Shown here: in pieces, positions 17,684 through 25,217 of the stretch
Layout: every line of letters starts with the position of its first letter
Position numbering within the stretch: position 1 is the stretch's first letter
Assembly: GCF_901538265.1 (NCBI RefSeq)
Contig: NZ_LR593886.1
Location: 10,065,738-10,129,737 of the forward strand
Reading direction: 5' to 3'
DNA from: Gemmata massiliana
Lineage (GTDB): Bacteria > Planctomycetota > Planctomycetia > Gemmatales > Gemmataceae
DNA length: 64,000 nt
The notes under the pieces: generated by a model
The model's database searches: none
What the model was told of the DNA's origin: nothing
The model's input: only the letters and a program-made list of their open reading frames with translations
Translations under genes and position numbers: made by a program

Positions 17684-18252
17684 GCGCCGCCACCGTATCG
17701 CCGGCGAAGGACGCCCGCTCGCTCCTCGCAGCCAATGTCCGCCTGTTCCACTGGTACGCGAAAAAGCACGTCCCACCGGGCCTTGTGGAAGACGTGGTGA
17801 GCGAGGCCGCGATCGCCTTCCTGAGGTTCTTCGATCCCGCGCGCTGCGAGGGGGCAAGCGGGTTCGTCCGGATCGTGGTGCGGAGCGCCGCGCACAAGTT
17901 CCGGACGCGCGAGGCGCTCCACACGAGCCGTCGGCACGAGTGCCACGGCGCCGAGGCAGAAACCGACGGTACCGAGAACCTCGAAGAGCGCCGCCACGAG
18001 ATGGGCCTCGAACCGGACGAGCTGGGGCCGCTCGAACGGGCACTCGATCAGCTCGACGACCGGTCCCGTTCGATCCTGGCACTGCGATTCGGGCTGAACG
18101 GCGCTGAGGAATTGTCGCTCCGCAGTCTCGGGGCTCGCCTCGGCGTGAGCGGCGAGCGCGTGAGCCAGCTCGAACACAAGGCCCTGAAGCGACTGCGCGA
18201 ATTGCTGTCACCCGCCCCGGACACGAATCGGGGGCCGCACCATGAGCGCTAA
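17680..18252 (+). CDS. Sigma-70-family RNA polymerase sigma factor of the element
   Basis: 190 residues from the ATG at 17680 within an ATGA overlap with the upstream stop. Region 2-like sequence is near 20-70 (LLAANVRLFHWYAKKHVPPG, EAAIAFLRFFDPARCEGASG, VRIVVRSAAHKFR). Region 4 is near 120-180: LDQLDDRSRSILALRFGLN, then LSLRSLGARLGVSGERVSQ and EHKALKRLRELL, a clear helix-turn-helix. An element-borne sigma factor suggests it directs RNA polymerase to the element's own promoters. Confidence 0.85.
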   Translation: MSAATVSPAKDARSLLAANVRLFHWYAKKHVPPGLVEDVVSEAAIAFLRFFDPARCEGASGFVRIVVRSAAHKFRTREALHTSRRHECHGAEAETDGTENLEERRHEMGLEPDELGPLERALDQLDDRSRSILALRFGLNGAEELSLRSLGARLGVSGERVSQLEHKALKRLRELLSPAPDTNRGPHHER

Positions 18253-18424
18253 CGAACCGAGCGGAGAGGAACTCGAAGCGGTTGGCCCGCTGGTGGATGA
18301 GTTCCTCAAAACGTACGCCGAACCCCCTGTGATCGATCTCGCGATCACGCTCGATTACTTCGCCGCGTGGCTCGTCGCAACTGGGCGCATGCCCGCGGCC
18401 GCACTCTCGACCGAACCCAAGTAG
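18242..18424 (+). CDS. Small hypothetical protein overlapping the sigma gene
   Basis: 60 residues, overlapping the sigma factor gene by 11 bases. Sequence starts MSANEPSGEELEAVGPLVDE and has one amphipathic to hydrophobic helix (LAITLDYFAAWLVATGRMP). Acidic overall. Function unknown. The overlap indicates coupling to the sigma gene; it could be a small partner of that protein, which is inference only. Confidence 0.5.
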   Translation: MSANEPSGEELEAVGPLVDEFLKTYAEPPVIDLAITLDYFAAWLVATGRMPAAALSTEPK

Positions 18425-18582
18425 CGGAATGTGGAAAAATGTCCATCAGAAGCGTAGACTTTATCCCGACCACCGGGCACGCGGCTGATCCCCGCGTGGA
18501 GGCCGGGCGTGATGCAGCGGACTCGCACCCGCGTGCTGATCGCCCGGCCGCCCGGCCCACTTTCCTTGTGCGAGAAATCGTA

Positions 18583-19476
18583 ATGACTCTTGTGCCTTCG
18601 GCCGCCTCTACCACTCTTGTACCAGCGAGCAGCCTTTCAGCCGAACGGTGTCGAAAAGTCGCGCTTGGGTTACTTCGTTTAGCGCAATTACTCGAAGAAT
18701 ACGACAAGTACGATCGGTGCTGGCTGGGCACGCCTTCGTCTCTAGATTCTTTTGTTCGTGAGTTGGATGATTGCTTAGAGAGTGCCTACGATTCTGTATC
18801 TCTCGGACTCTTCGAGTGCACCCAAGCATCAACCGCTCTATGCGCCTTTCTGGACCAGTGTGGCGGTTTCATTCGCTCTGTAATTTCGAACATCAAATCC
18901 TATTTTCGTTTTTATCCAACACCAGCCGAAGCCGACTTGAGCGAGAATTGGGTCTCGCCATCATTGAGTTCCGCCGCCGTGAGAGCTGCGGCCGCTGCAT
19001 TCGATCGGGCATCGTCTAAAGTCAACGACCTTCACAACCTCTCGTCTGTCTTGTGGGGCTTGGCTGCCGCCGTTGATGAAAGAAACCGCAGTGACCAGCA
19101 CGTGCGTCAAATAGATCTGCCCACCCTTGACCGAACTACCGCGCCTTCAAGTGAAGTCCGTGTAGCCAGAGAAGGCCCCGAAGGCGGTCGATGGCTGTGG
19201 TGGAACGGAAAACGACATGACGTGCCGTTGGGGAGCGTCTACCGACTAATCGAACACATGTGGAATCACGAGTTCGCGAAGTACGATGAGCTAATGGACG
19301 GAACCGTTTTCGATGCTTCGGTAGACTCGAAAACGCTCGGAAATAAGGCGTCCGAAGCGAGTGCCATCCTCCGAAGCATCGGTGTTCCCTGGCGGCTTTC
19401 GGTCGATTCGCGGGATCGGGTGGTTACCAAACAACATAACAAACCATCCCCGAAAGATCCCCGAAAGAAGGGATGA
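18583..19476 (+). CDS. Cargo-like protein with C-terminal winged-helix-like domain
   Basis: 297 residues from ATG at 18583; an in-frame ATG at 18439 would add 48 residues that read as out-of-character Arg/Ala-rich sequence. The N-terminal 180 residues are mostly helical (LGLLRLAQLLEEYDKYDRC, RAAAAAFDRASSKVNDLHNL). The last ~90 residues have the planctomycetal wHTH-like layout: WLWWNGKRHDVPLGSVYRLI, KTLGNKASEASAILRSIG, then WRLSVDSRDRVV. Its base composition and codon use are visibly AT-richer than its neighbours, so it was probably acquired separately. No enzyme motif is seen; role unknown. Confidence 0.6.
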   Translation: MTLVPSAASTTLVPASSLSAERCRKVALGLLRLAQLLEEYDKYDRCWLGTPSSLDSFVRELDDCLESAYDSVSLGLFECTQASTALCAFLDQCGGFIRSVISNIKSYFRFYPTPAEADLSENWVSPSLSSAAVRAAAAAFDRASSKVNDLHNLSSVLWGLAAAVDERNRSDQHVRQIDLPTLDRTTAPSSEVRVAREGPEGGRWLWWNGKRHDVPLGSVYRLIEHMWNHEFAKYDELMDGTVFDASVDSKTLGNKASEASAILRSIGVPWRLSVDSRDRVVTKQHNKPSPKDPRKKG

Positions 19477-19489
19477 GTCGGGGATGGTT
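19442..19489 (+). terminator. Hairpin straddling the stop of the cargo gene
   Basis: AACCATCCCCGA at 19442-19453 and TCGGGGATGGTT at 19478-19489 form a perfect 12-bp stem. The stop codon (19474-19476) lies in the loop region. A near copy of ATCCCCGAAAG is repeated inside. Likely ends the cargo transcript. Confidence 0.5.
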
Positions 19490-19508
19490 CAGGGATGGCG
19501 CCTGCGAT

Positions 19509-19537
19509 GATACCTTCGTCACACAGACGGAGGTATC
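19509..19537 (+). promoter_or_regulatory. Hairpin covering the ribosome binding site of the 60-residue gene
   Basis: GATACCTTCGTC (19509-19520) pairs with GACGGAGGTATC (19526-19537) with one G-T mismatch and a 5-nt loop. The right arm contains GGAGG (19529-19534 region) and ends directly at the ATG at 19538, so folding would hide the ribosome binding site. Confidence 0.55.
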
Positions 19538-19720
19538 ATGCCCCCACCCGATCCGCTGACCCGTGTTCCTGATCCCGAGACGCTCCGCCGTATGATCGCG
19601 GAGAACGTCCGCCGCACGCAACTGCTCCGAAAGCTCCTCCGCTTCGCCCTTCACCGCGACCGAGAGCGACCCGCTGTCAATCGCCCGAAGGGGGTGAAGG
19701 CGGTGGAACGTGCCCAGTAA
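19538..19720 (+). CDS. Small basic hypothetical protein
   Basis: 60 residues, basic, mainly one helix (ETLRRMIAENVRRTQLLRKL). Family not recognised. Its ribosome binding site is inside the hairpin at 19509-19537. The next gene begins within its last codons (GTG at 19710), so the two are coupled. Such tiny helical proteins are frequent beside primase genes in planctomycetal phage-like elements, but no role can be assigned. Confidence 0.5.
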   Translation: MPPPDPLTRVPDPETLRRMIAENVRRTQLLRKLLRFALHRDRERPAVNRPKGVKAVERAQ

Positions 19721-19907
19721 TCGGGTGGCGACGCGCCGCCCCAAGAAACCGCGCGCCGGCCCGCCCGCCGATCAAGGGTTGACCGCGGCCCTCCGCGCCG
19801 CCGCGGACCGGCCCGGGTGCGATCCGCGCATTCGGGCGTGGTTGGGGCGCCTACTGAGCGGTGAGTCGGCAGGGGCCGAAGGGCCAGCTCGAAGCAACAA
19901 GACGTGA
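19710..19907 (+). CDS. Small basic hypothetical protein
   Basis: 65 residues from GTG at 19710, overlapping the previous gene by 11 bases. Very basic N-terminus (RVATRRPKKPRAGPP), then a helical part DQGLTAALRAAADRPGCDPRIRAWLGRLL. It could bind nucleic acid, which is inferred from charge only. It precedes the primase-helicase gene by 147 bases. Confidence 0.45.
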   Translation: MPSNRVATRRPKKPRAGPPADQGLTAALRAAADRPGCDPRIRAWLGRLLSGESAGAEGPARSNKT

Positions 19908-20054
19908 CACATAAGCGGCGCGGCCGCAGGGAGCCATCCCGCGGCCGCGCGTCGAACCAACACACTCTGGAGCCTTCAATATGGCGCTCTCGCGCCCGCC
20001 TGTCAATGGCTGCAGCTCGGTGTCGGGCCGGCCTTCAACCCCGGGACTCATGTG

Positions 20055-22193
20055 ATGGAGGCCCGCGTGGTCGTTCGGTCTCAAACTGTACGCGCCGCGG
20101 TTCGGCGCCTCCGCGAAATGGGATTCGCGGTGTGCAAGCCGGACCCGCGGGAGAAGAAACCGACCTACCGGGGCTGGTCCACGCGCTCGCTCGAACAGGA
20201 CGACTTCACCGAGCGCGACCAGGTCGGCATCATCGGGGGCGCGCTGTCCGACGGGAATAGGCCGGGGCACTCGCTCGTCGAGGTGGACCTGGACGCGACC
20301 GATGCCGTCAGGCTGGCCGACGAATACCTGCCCGCGACCGGGATGAGTGAGGGGCGCGCGGGTAAGCCGCGCTCGCACCGCTACTACCTCGTCCCGAACG
20401 ACAGCGTACCCAACTGGGCCGTCAGCCAGGCCGAGCAAGCATCCGCTGCGGCGCTCGAACAGAAGGGCCATCCCGGGCCGTTCAAGAAGGCATTCGATCT
20501 GCGCGCCGACGGCGCCCGGGCGATCGATTTCATCGGCACCGGCGGGCAGGTGGTGTGTCCGCCGGCGACGTGGGTGAGCAGGGACGGCAAGGTCCGGGAG
20601 CCGCGGGAGTGGGGCGGCGGCGAGCCGGGCGAGCCGGCCATCGTTGCGTTCCTCGACCTGTGGCGCGCAGTCTGCGAGCTCGCGTCGGCGTGCGGGGCCT
20701 CGATCCCGGACGTGCTCCCCCGACCGCGTGCCACCGCGTCACGCGCCCCTACCGACCTCACGACACGTGCCGCCAAGTGGCTCGCGAAACCCGAAGGCGC
20801 TGTTTCCGGGCAGCGGGGACACAACAAGCTCATGTGGGTGGCCCGCGCGCTCGTCTGGGGCTTCGATTTGGGGCCGGAGGAGTCGCTCCGGTTACTCGCG
20901 GACCAGTTCAACCCGCGGTGCCAGCCGCCGTGGTCGATGAGCGAGCTGCGCCACAAGGTCGAGGACGCCGACCGGATACCGTTCAACAAGCCCCGCGGGT
21001 GGCTGCGCGATCAGGAGCGCCCACCCGCGACCGGGCGGAAGGCCCCAGAGCACATGACCGGGAATCGCTTCCAAAGCACACCGCCGGTGCGCGCCAATCT
21101 GGAAACCAAGGGCGAAGCGGTTCCGGCCGGCAACTCGCCGCCACCGGTCGCACTCGCGAGCCGCGCGCTGGCCGACGTGGTCTCGGGTGAGGTCCGGTGG
21201 ATCTGGCCCGGGTTCGTTCCGGCCGGGATGCTCACGATCCTGGACGGCGACCCGGCCGATGGCAAGAGCACCATCACCATCGACATCGGCGCGCGGTTCT
21301 CGTGCGGGCGGGCGATGCCGTCCTGTCTCGAACCGACCACCGGGCCGGGCGCCGTCCTGTTCCTCGCGGCCGAGGACTCGGCCGAGTACACGCTCAAGCC
21401 GCGGGCCGACGCCGCGGGGGCGGACCTGAACCTGTTCCGCGTCAGCGAGTGCGTGCGGATCGGTGAGCACGAGCGCCCGATCCGGCTGCCCGACGACATG
21501 CAGGCCCTGGAGCGCGAGATCCTCGCGTTCAAGGTGGGGCTCGTCATCATCGACCCGTTCCTCGGGTTCTTGTCCCAAGCGATCGACAGTCACAAGGACC
21601 AAAGCATCCGGGAAGTGCTCCACGAACTGAAGCTCGTTGCGGGGCGGACCGGTTGCGCCGTCCTCGCCTTGCGCCACTTGAGCAAGGGCGGGGCCGGGGG
21701 AAACGCCCTGTACCGCGGCATCGGCTCGATCGGGATCACCGCGGCCGCTCGGTCGGCTCTCGCGGTCGGCGCCCACCCCACCGAGGACGGGGCGCGGGTG
21801 CTGGCCTCAGCGAAGCTCAACATCGGGCCGCCACCGAAGTCGCTCGTCTACCGCATCGAGAACCACTTCGGGCAGCCCATCATCAACTGGTGCGGGCCGT
21901 GCGACCTCACGGCCAGGGATCTGGGCGCCGTCGCCGTGCGCGAGCGGGGCGGGGCCGCTGTCGATGCGGTCGCGTTCCTCCGCGATCGGCTGGCCAGTGG
22001 TGGCAAGCCTCAAGCCGAGGTGGTGGCGGAAGCGACAGCGCTTGGGATCAAAGAGCGAACACTGGAACGCGCGAAGAAGAACCTGAAGGTAAAGTCGGCC
22101 CAAAACCGGGGCTTCTGGATGTGGGAGCTCCCCGACGTTACCCCAGAGCGCCAGACCGCCGAACAGGGGTCAGGGCGCCAACTGCCCGATTGA
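20055..22193 (+). CDS. Primase-polymerase and RepA-like AAA ATPase fusion (replication protein)
   Basis: 712 residues from ATG at 20055 (a GTG lies one codon earlier). The first ~200 residues are a bifunctional primase-polymerase-like domain: HSLVEVDLDATDAV supplies the acidic pair and GKPRSHRYYLVP the conserved His region, then AIDFIGTGGQVVCPP. Residues ~255-320 resemble a primase C-terminal helical domain. Residues ~370-600 are a RepA/AAA_25 ATPase: Walker A GDPADGKST, GAVLFLAAEDS, Walker B VGLVIIDPFLGF, and RHLSKGG. The last ~70 residues look like a winged helix (IKERTLERAKKNLKVKS). It probably primes and unwinds DNA for replication of the element; the repeats that follow at once may be its origin. 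Confidence 0.88.
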   Translation: MEARVVVRSQTVRAAVRRLREMGFAVCKPDPREKKPTYRGWSTRSLEQDDFTERDQVGIIGGALSDGNRPGHSLVEVDLDATDAVRLADEYLPATGMSEGRAGKPRSHRYYLVPNDSVPNWAVSQAEQASAAALEQKGHPGPFKKAFDLRADGARAIDFIGTGGQVVCPPATWVSRDGKVREPREWGGGEPGEPAIVAFLDLWRAVCELASACGASIPDVLPRPRATASRAPTDLTTRAAKWLAKPEGAVSGQRGHNKLMWVARALVWGFDLGPEESLRLLADQFNPRCQPPWSMSELRHKVEDADRIPFNKPRGWLRDQERPPATGRKAPEHMTGNRFQSTPPVRANLETKGEAVPAGNSPPPVALASRALADVVSGEVRWIWPGFVPAGMLTILDGDPADGKSTITIDIGARFSCGRAMPSCLEPTTGPGAVLFLAAEDSAEYTLKPRADAAGADLNLFRVSECVRIGEHERPIRLPDDMQALEREILAFKVGLVIIDPFLGFLSQAIDSHKDQSIREVLHELKLVAGRTGCAVLALRHLSKGGAGGNALYRGIGSIGITAAARSALAVGAHPTEDGARVLASAKLNIGPPPKSLVYRIENHFGQPIINWCGPCDLTARDLGAVAVRERGGAAVDAVAFLRDRLASGGKPQAEVVAEATALGIKERTLERAKKNLKVKSAQNRGFWMWELPDVTPERQTAEQGSGRQLPD

Positions 22194-22456
22194 GTTGGCG
22201 CCCTGACTATACGCTCCTAAGCGGCCTCTTTTCTCGCGCGGGGGGACAGTTGGCGGCCTGGCGCCCTGGGTCAGGCCGCCAAGTCAAAACAGTTGGCACC
22301 CTGGCAGAAAACACCGGTGATTTTGATGTGTTTCCAGTCGGGTGGGTCAGGGCGCCAACTGGCGGAAACACTTGGCGCCCTGGGTGGGTCAGGCCGCCAA
22401 GTCGAAACAGTTGGCGCCCTGACCCAGGGCGCCAGGCCGCCAACTGTCCCCCCGCG
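22170..22456. repeat. Palindromic repeat cluster, candidate replication origin
   Basis: The 14-mer TCAGGGCGCCAACT or its complement AGTTGGCGCCCTGA is found exactly at 22170-22183, 22193-22206, 22347-22360 and 22409-22422; close variants are at 22248-22260, 22272-22284, 22291-22303, 22371-22382, 22389-22402 and 22425-22445, in both orientations. In addition, 22237-22273 and 22420-22456 are a perfect 37-bp inverted repeat. The cluster begins over the stop codon of the replication gene. Iteron-like density next to a primase-helicase gene suggests an origin; a transcription terminator array or a mobile palindrome is also possible. Confidence 0.7.
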
Positions 22457-22493
22457 TGCGCGAGAGCTCAAACCCGTTACGAGGAACTGACCG

Positions 22494-22820
22494 ATGGTAC
22501 AGGCCCGCAAACCGACCACGAGAGAAGTGATCGACCGATTGGCCCGCCAGGCCACGCACGGTACACCCGAACTGGTGACGGCCCCGTTCGTGCCACTGCC
22601 GCCGGGGATCGAGACCCTCGAACAATTGATGGAGTTCGACAAGGTGCAATGTGCCCGGTACCGCCAGTTCCGGCGCCCGCTGTGCCCGGCCGACTTCCTC
22701 GACCTGAGATTCGCCAAACAGGTCGGGATCAACAAAGACACCAAGGGTGTGGTGCTCGTCACCCAAATCGCTCCGGGCCTCAGGTGCCGGAACATTACCG
22801 AGTACCGTCGGGCCGGCTGA
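22494..22820 (+). CDS. Hypothetical protein of the element
   Basis: 108 residues; GAGGAACTGACC precedes the ATG. The sequence (TTREVIDRLARQATHGTPEL, then PLPPGIETLEQLMEFDKVQ) is soluble and mixed helix/loop. No family recognised. It lies directly after the palindromic cluster and its leader resembles that of the gene at 17243, which hints at shared control. Confidence 0.5.
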   Translation: MVQARKPTTREVIDRLARQATHGTPELVTAPFVPLPPGIETLEQLMEFDKVQCARYRQFRRPLCPADFLDLRFAKQVGINKDTKGVVLVTQIAPGLRCRNITEYRRAG

Positions 22821-23167
22821 GCTGACCACCAGGCCCGGCCAATGGCCTTCATCGGTCGGGCCGATCCCATCAGGAGCGAACCCGTAGCCGCAGCCGTAGC
22901 CCACGGCGCAGGCCAGGCGGAGGGGAGCGGACCGCCACCCATCCTCTCCTTCACTCAGCCCCTACCAAACTAAGCCCGACCTAATTAGGCACACCTAACA
23001 AAATCCGGACCCTCCCTACACTCTGAAAACCGTCTAAGTGACGGGTCCTTCCGGCGGGTTGGTCGAAAAGCACCCCATCGGGAACAGCCGGGTTTATAGA
23101 CACAGTAACGGTGTGCACGCGAATAGAGACACAAGAGCGCAGTGACAGAAGAACACAGAGCGCCACG
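22821..23167. other. Gap without gene
   Basis: No convincing coding sequence. It includes a short repeated CCGTAGC/CCGCAGCCGTAGCC stretch near 22887-22903 and an AT-richer part (22975-23030) that could hold the promoter for the late genes; no clear consensus pair was found. Confidence 0.4.
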
Positions 23168-23509
23168 ATGCCCTTGAAATCCCTGACCGAAACTGAGCTC
23201 ACCGTGCTGCGCGCGTGCCTCGTCCTGGAGCGCGAAATCGAGCGCCGACCGAAACCCGACGAGGACGATTATTGGGCGGTCGAAGATGACGCCGAGGAGC
23301 GCGAGTATGGGCCGCGGTACCACCCTGCCGCGTGGTTCAACGATGGCCGGCCGTTGAGCCCCCGCCGGCGTGTTCGTTTCCTGCGTGCCATTCGACGCCT
23401 GGAGGTCCGCGAACTGGTCACCTGCACTGCGGGCGAAGGCGGGCGGCTCGCGTGGCTGAAGCTCACGGCAGCCGGTTTAAAGTCCCTCGGCAAATCGAAG
23501 GCGGGCTGA
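23168..23509 (+). CDS. Small winged-helix-like protein
   Basis: 113 residues from ATG at 23168. It opens with SLTETELTVLRACLVLEREI and ends in RFLRAIRRLEVRELVTCTAG then GGRLAWLKLTAAGLKSL, the helix-helix-strand layout of a winged-helix domain. The middle is very acidic (KPDEDDYWAVEDDAEERE). A regulatory role at the start of the late cluster is plausible. Family not identified. Confidence 0.5.
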   Translation: MPLKSLTETELTVLRACLVLEREIERRPKPDEDDYWAVEDDAEEREYGPRYHPAAWFNDGRPLSPRRRVRFLRAIRRLEVRELVTCTAGEGGRLAWLKLTAAGLKSLGKSKAG

Positions 23510-23637
23510 TCCCATCGCGCCTGTTTCCCGGCGTTCCGCCCGGGTAAACTGAACACGTCATCAGTTACCATTCGGTGCCCGTTCCGGCCGCACACAAGGC
23601 GTGTTGCGGCCCCGTGCGCCGTCGGCCGAGAAATACG

Positions 23638-23925
23638 ATGCCCAAGCGCAATCGCGACGTGAAGGGTGAGCACTGTGCCGGCTGTCGCGGGTACCGGCTG
23701 CACACGATCCGGACGGTCCGGGATGGGACCGGGAAGGTTACCCGCGACCTGGTGTGCAGTGTGTGCGAGGGCGTGACGCGGGTCGGGATCTCGTGCACCA
23801 AGTGCCAGGACTGCCGGTTCCACGTCGAGTACACCCGGCACCGGGCCGGCGGAACGGTCCGGGTCAAGAGCTGCCGAACATGCGGGCACCGCATCCGCAC
23901 CCGCGAGATCGTCGAAGCGGGGTAG
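23638..23925 (+). CDS. Double zinc-ribbon small protein
   Basis: 95 residues from ATG at 23638, very basic. Four CxxC pairs: HCAGCRG, VCSVCEG, CTKCQDC and CRTCGHR. They are arranged as two ribbons, at about 12-45 and 57-85. Such proteins usually bind nucleic acid or act as late transcription activators in phages (Com/Ogr-like in size, not in detailed sequence). No direct family match recognised. Confidence 0.6.
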   Translation: MPKRNRDVKGEHCAGCRGYRLHTIRTVRDGTGKVTRDLVCSVCEGVTRVGISCTKCQDCRFHVEYTRHRAGGTVRVKSCRTCGHRIRTREIVEAG

Positions 23926-24050
23926 TGGCGTACAGCTGCTGTACGCATTTCCGGAATTCGCTTCCTGACCACCACTTCGAGCCTTCCGAAAAAGGGCCGG
24001 CCGGATCTAGTCTAGCGGGGTGCTTTTTCACCTCGTTGGAGACATCCGCC

Positions 24051-24284
24051 GTGCTGACCCCGCTTTCCCGCCTCAAGGCCGCGTTCAACGCCCAGAAGTC
24101 GAGCCCGAACGTGGAGATCCACGCGGGCGAAGTCACCGACGTGTGTGATCTGTGTGGGGACGAGAGCAACCCGGCCGTCGCACAGTGCCGCTCGATCGCC
24201 GAACCGGTTGATCGCCCGGGCGTGCTGATCCGCGTTCCCCGGGCCGCGGTCGCCAAGATCCTCGAAATGGCCGGCAGCGAATAG
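24051..24284 (+). CDS. Small protein with one CxxC pair
   Basis: 77 residues from GTG at 24051 with GGAGA 10 bases upstream. Contains VTDVCDLCGDESNPAVAQC, which could bind one metal ion, and a C-terminal helix. Function unknown. It stands 48 bases before the coiled-coil gene and is probably part of the same operon. Confidence 0.5.
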   Translation: MLTPLSRLKAAFNAQKSSPNVEIHAGEVTDVCDLCGDESNPAVAQCRSIAEPVDRPGVLIRVPRAAVAKILEMAGSE

Positions 24285-24332
24285 CCGCTCGCCGGTCTCC
24301 CACTTCACCCCGCACCACCCGACGAGGAACCG

Positions 24333-25163
24333 ATGTCGAAGCTCAAAACCACCGAACCCGCGCCCGCTCGTGACCCCGGGGCCGTCGCCGCCGCGGTCGA
24401 ACGGGTCCGCGCGCTGGCCGCCGCGCGCATGGGGGACACGGCCGCGAAGTACCGCGACCTCGTGGCCCGGACCGCGGCCGGCAAAGCGACCAACCCCGAC
24501 GACGCGATCCGGCTCCTCGACCTGGTGGGCCACGACGCGACCCAGTTCGCGGCCGACGTCGAGGTCGCGGTCCGGCGCATCGAGTTGCGCACCCAGATGG
24601 TGGCGGGCACTCAGGCGGTCGCCACCATCGCGGAGGTCGACCAGGAGCTCGCGGAGATCGAGGCCGAACTGGTCGCTACGGTCAAAGCGGCCGAGGCGAC
24701 CATCACCGAGGCCAGAGAACAGGCGGCCGTGCGCTCCGGCCCGCTCCGGTTGCGGCACACCGAACTCTCCCAACTCGTGGAGCGCGGGCAGCTCGCCGAA
24801 ATCAAGCTGGCCGACGAGTGCCCGGACCCGACCTTGCATGCTCGGATCGCGGACCTCGACACCCAGGCGCGGACCGCCCAGGCCGCGGCCCAGGCGAAGC
24901 GCGAAGAGAACCTGGTGGCGCTCCGGGACACCGACGAGCGCCTCACGCGACTCGTCCCGTACCTGGGGAAGCGATACGACCAGGCCGATGCGATCAGGTA
25001 CGCCCATCCCATCCGAGAGGCCGAGCAACAGGTGCCCGTGCTCAAGCAGAAGCTCGACGAGTTGAAGGCCGAACCCGCCCGGATCGAGGCCGAACTCCGC
25101 GCCGAACTGGCCCGCATCCGCGAAGAGCGCAACCAGGTCCGCGATCAGATGCGCGCGGCCTGA
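24333..25163 (+). CDS. Coiled-coil protein of the late operon
   Basis: 276 residues, almost entirely helical with long heptad-like stretches at about 80-140 (IAEVDQELAEIEAELVATVK) and 225-275 (KLDELKAEPARIEAELRAEL). No catalytic motif or membrane segment. Its place directly before a head-protease-like gene would suit a scaffold or structural role, but this is inferred from position only. High Ala/Glu/Arg content makes the family unrecognisable by eye. Confidence 0.6.
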   Translation: MSKLKTTEPAPARDPGAVAAAVERVRALAAARMGDTAAKYRDLVARTAAGKATNPDDAIRLLDLVGHDATQFAADVEVAVRRIELRTQMVAGTQAVATIAEVDQELAEIEAELVATVKAAEATITEAREQAAVRSGPLRLRHTELSQLVERGQLAEIKLADECPDPTLHARIADLDTQARTAQAAAQAKREENLVALRDTDERLTRLVPYLGKRYDQADAIRYAHPIREAEQQVPVLKQKLDELKAEPARIEAELRAELARIREERNQVRDQMRAA

Positions 25164-25217
25164 TCCGCCGCACGTCGCCCCGGGCCGGCCCGGGGCTCAC
25201 TCCTTCCGGAACCGCAC

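Noticed and set aside
18439..18582. 48-residue N-terminal extension of the cargo gene
   Set aside because: It is GC-rich and Arg/Ala/Asp-rich, unlike the rest of the protein; the ATG at 18583 fits better, though the longer form cannot be excluded.
22207..22443. 78-residue minus-strand frame with repeated WRPGSGRQ-like segments
   Set aside because: The repeats come from the palindromic DNA cluster, and the frame has no ribosome binding site; a protein origin is unlikely.
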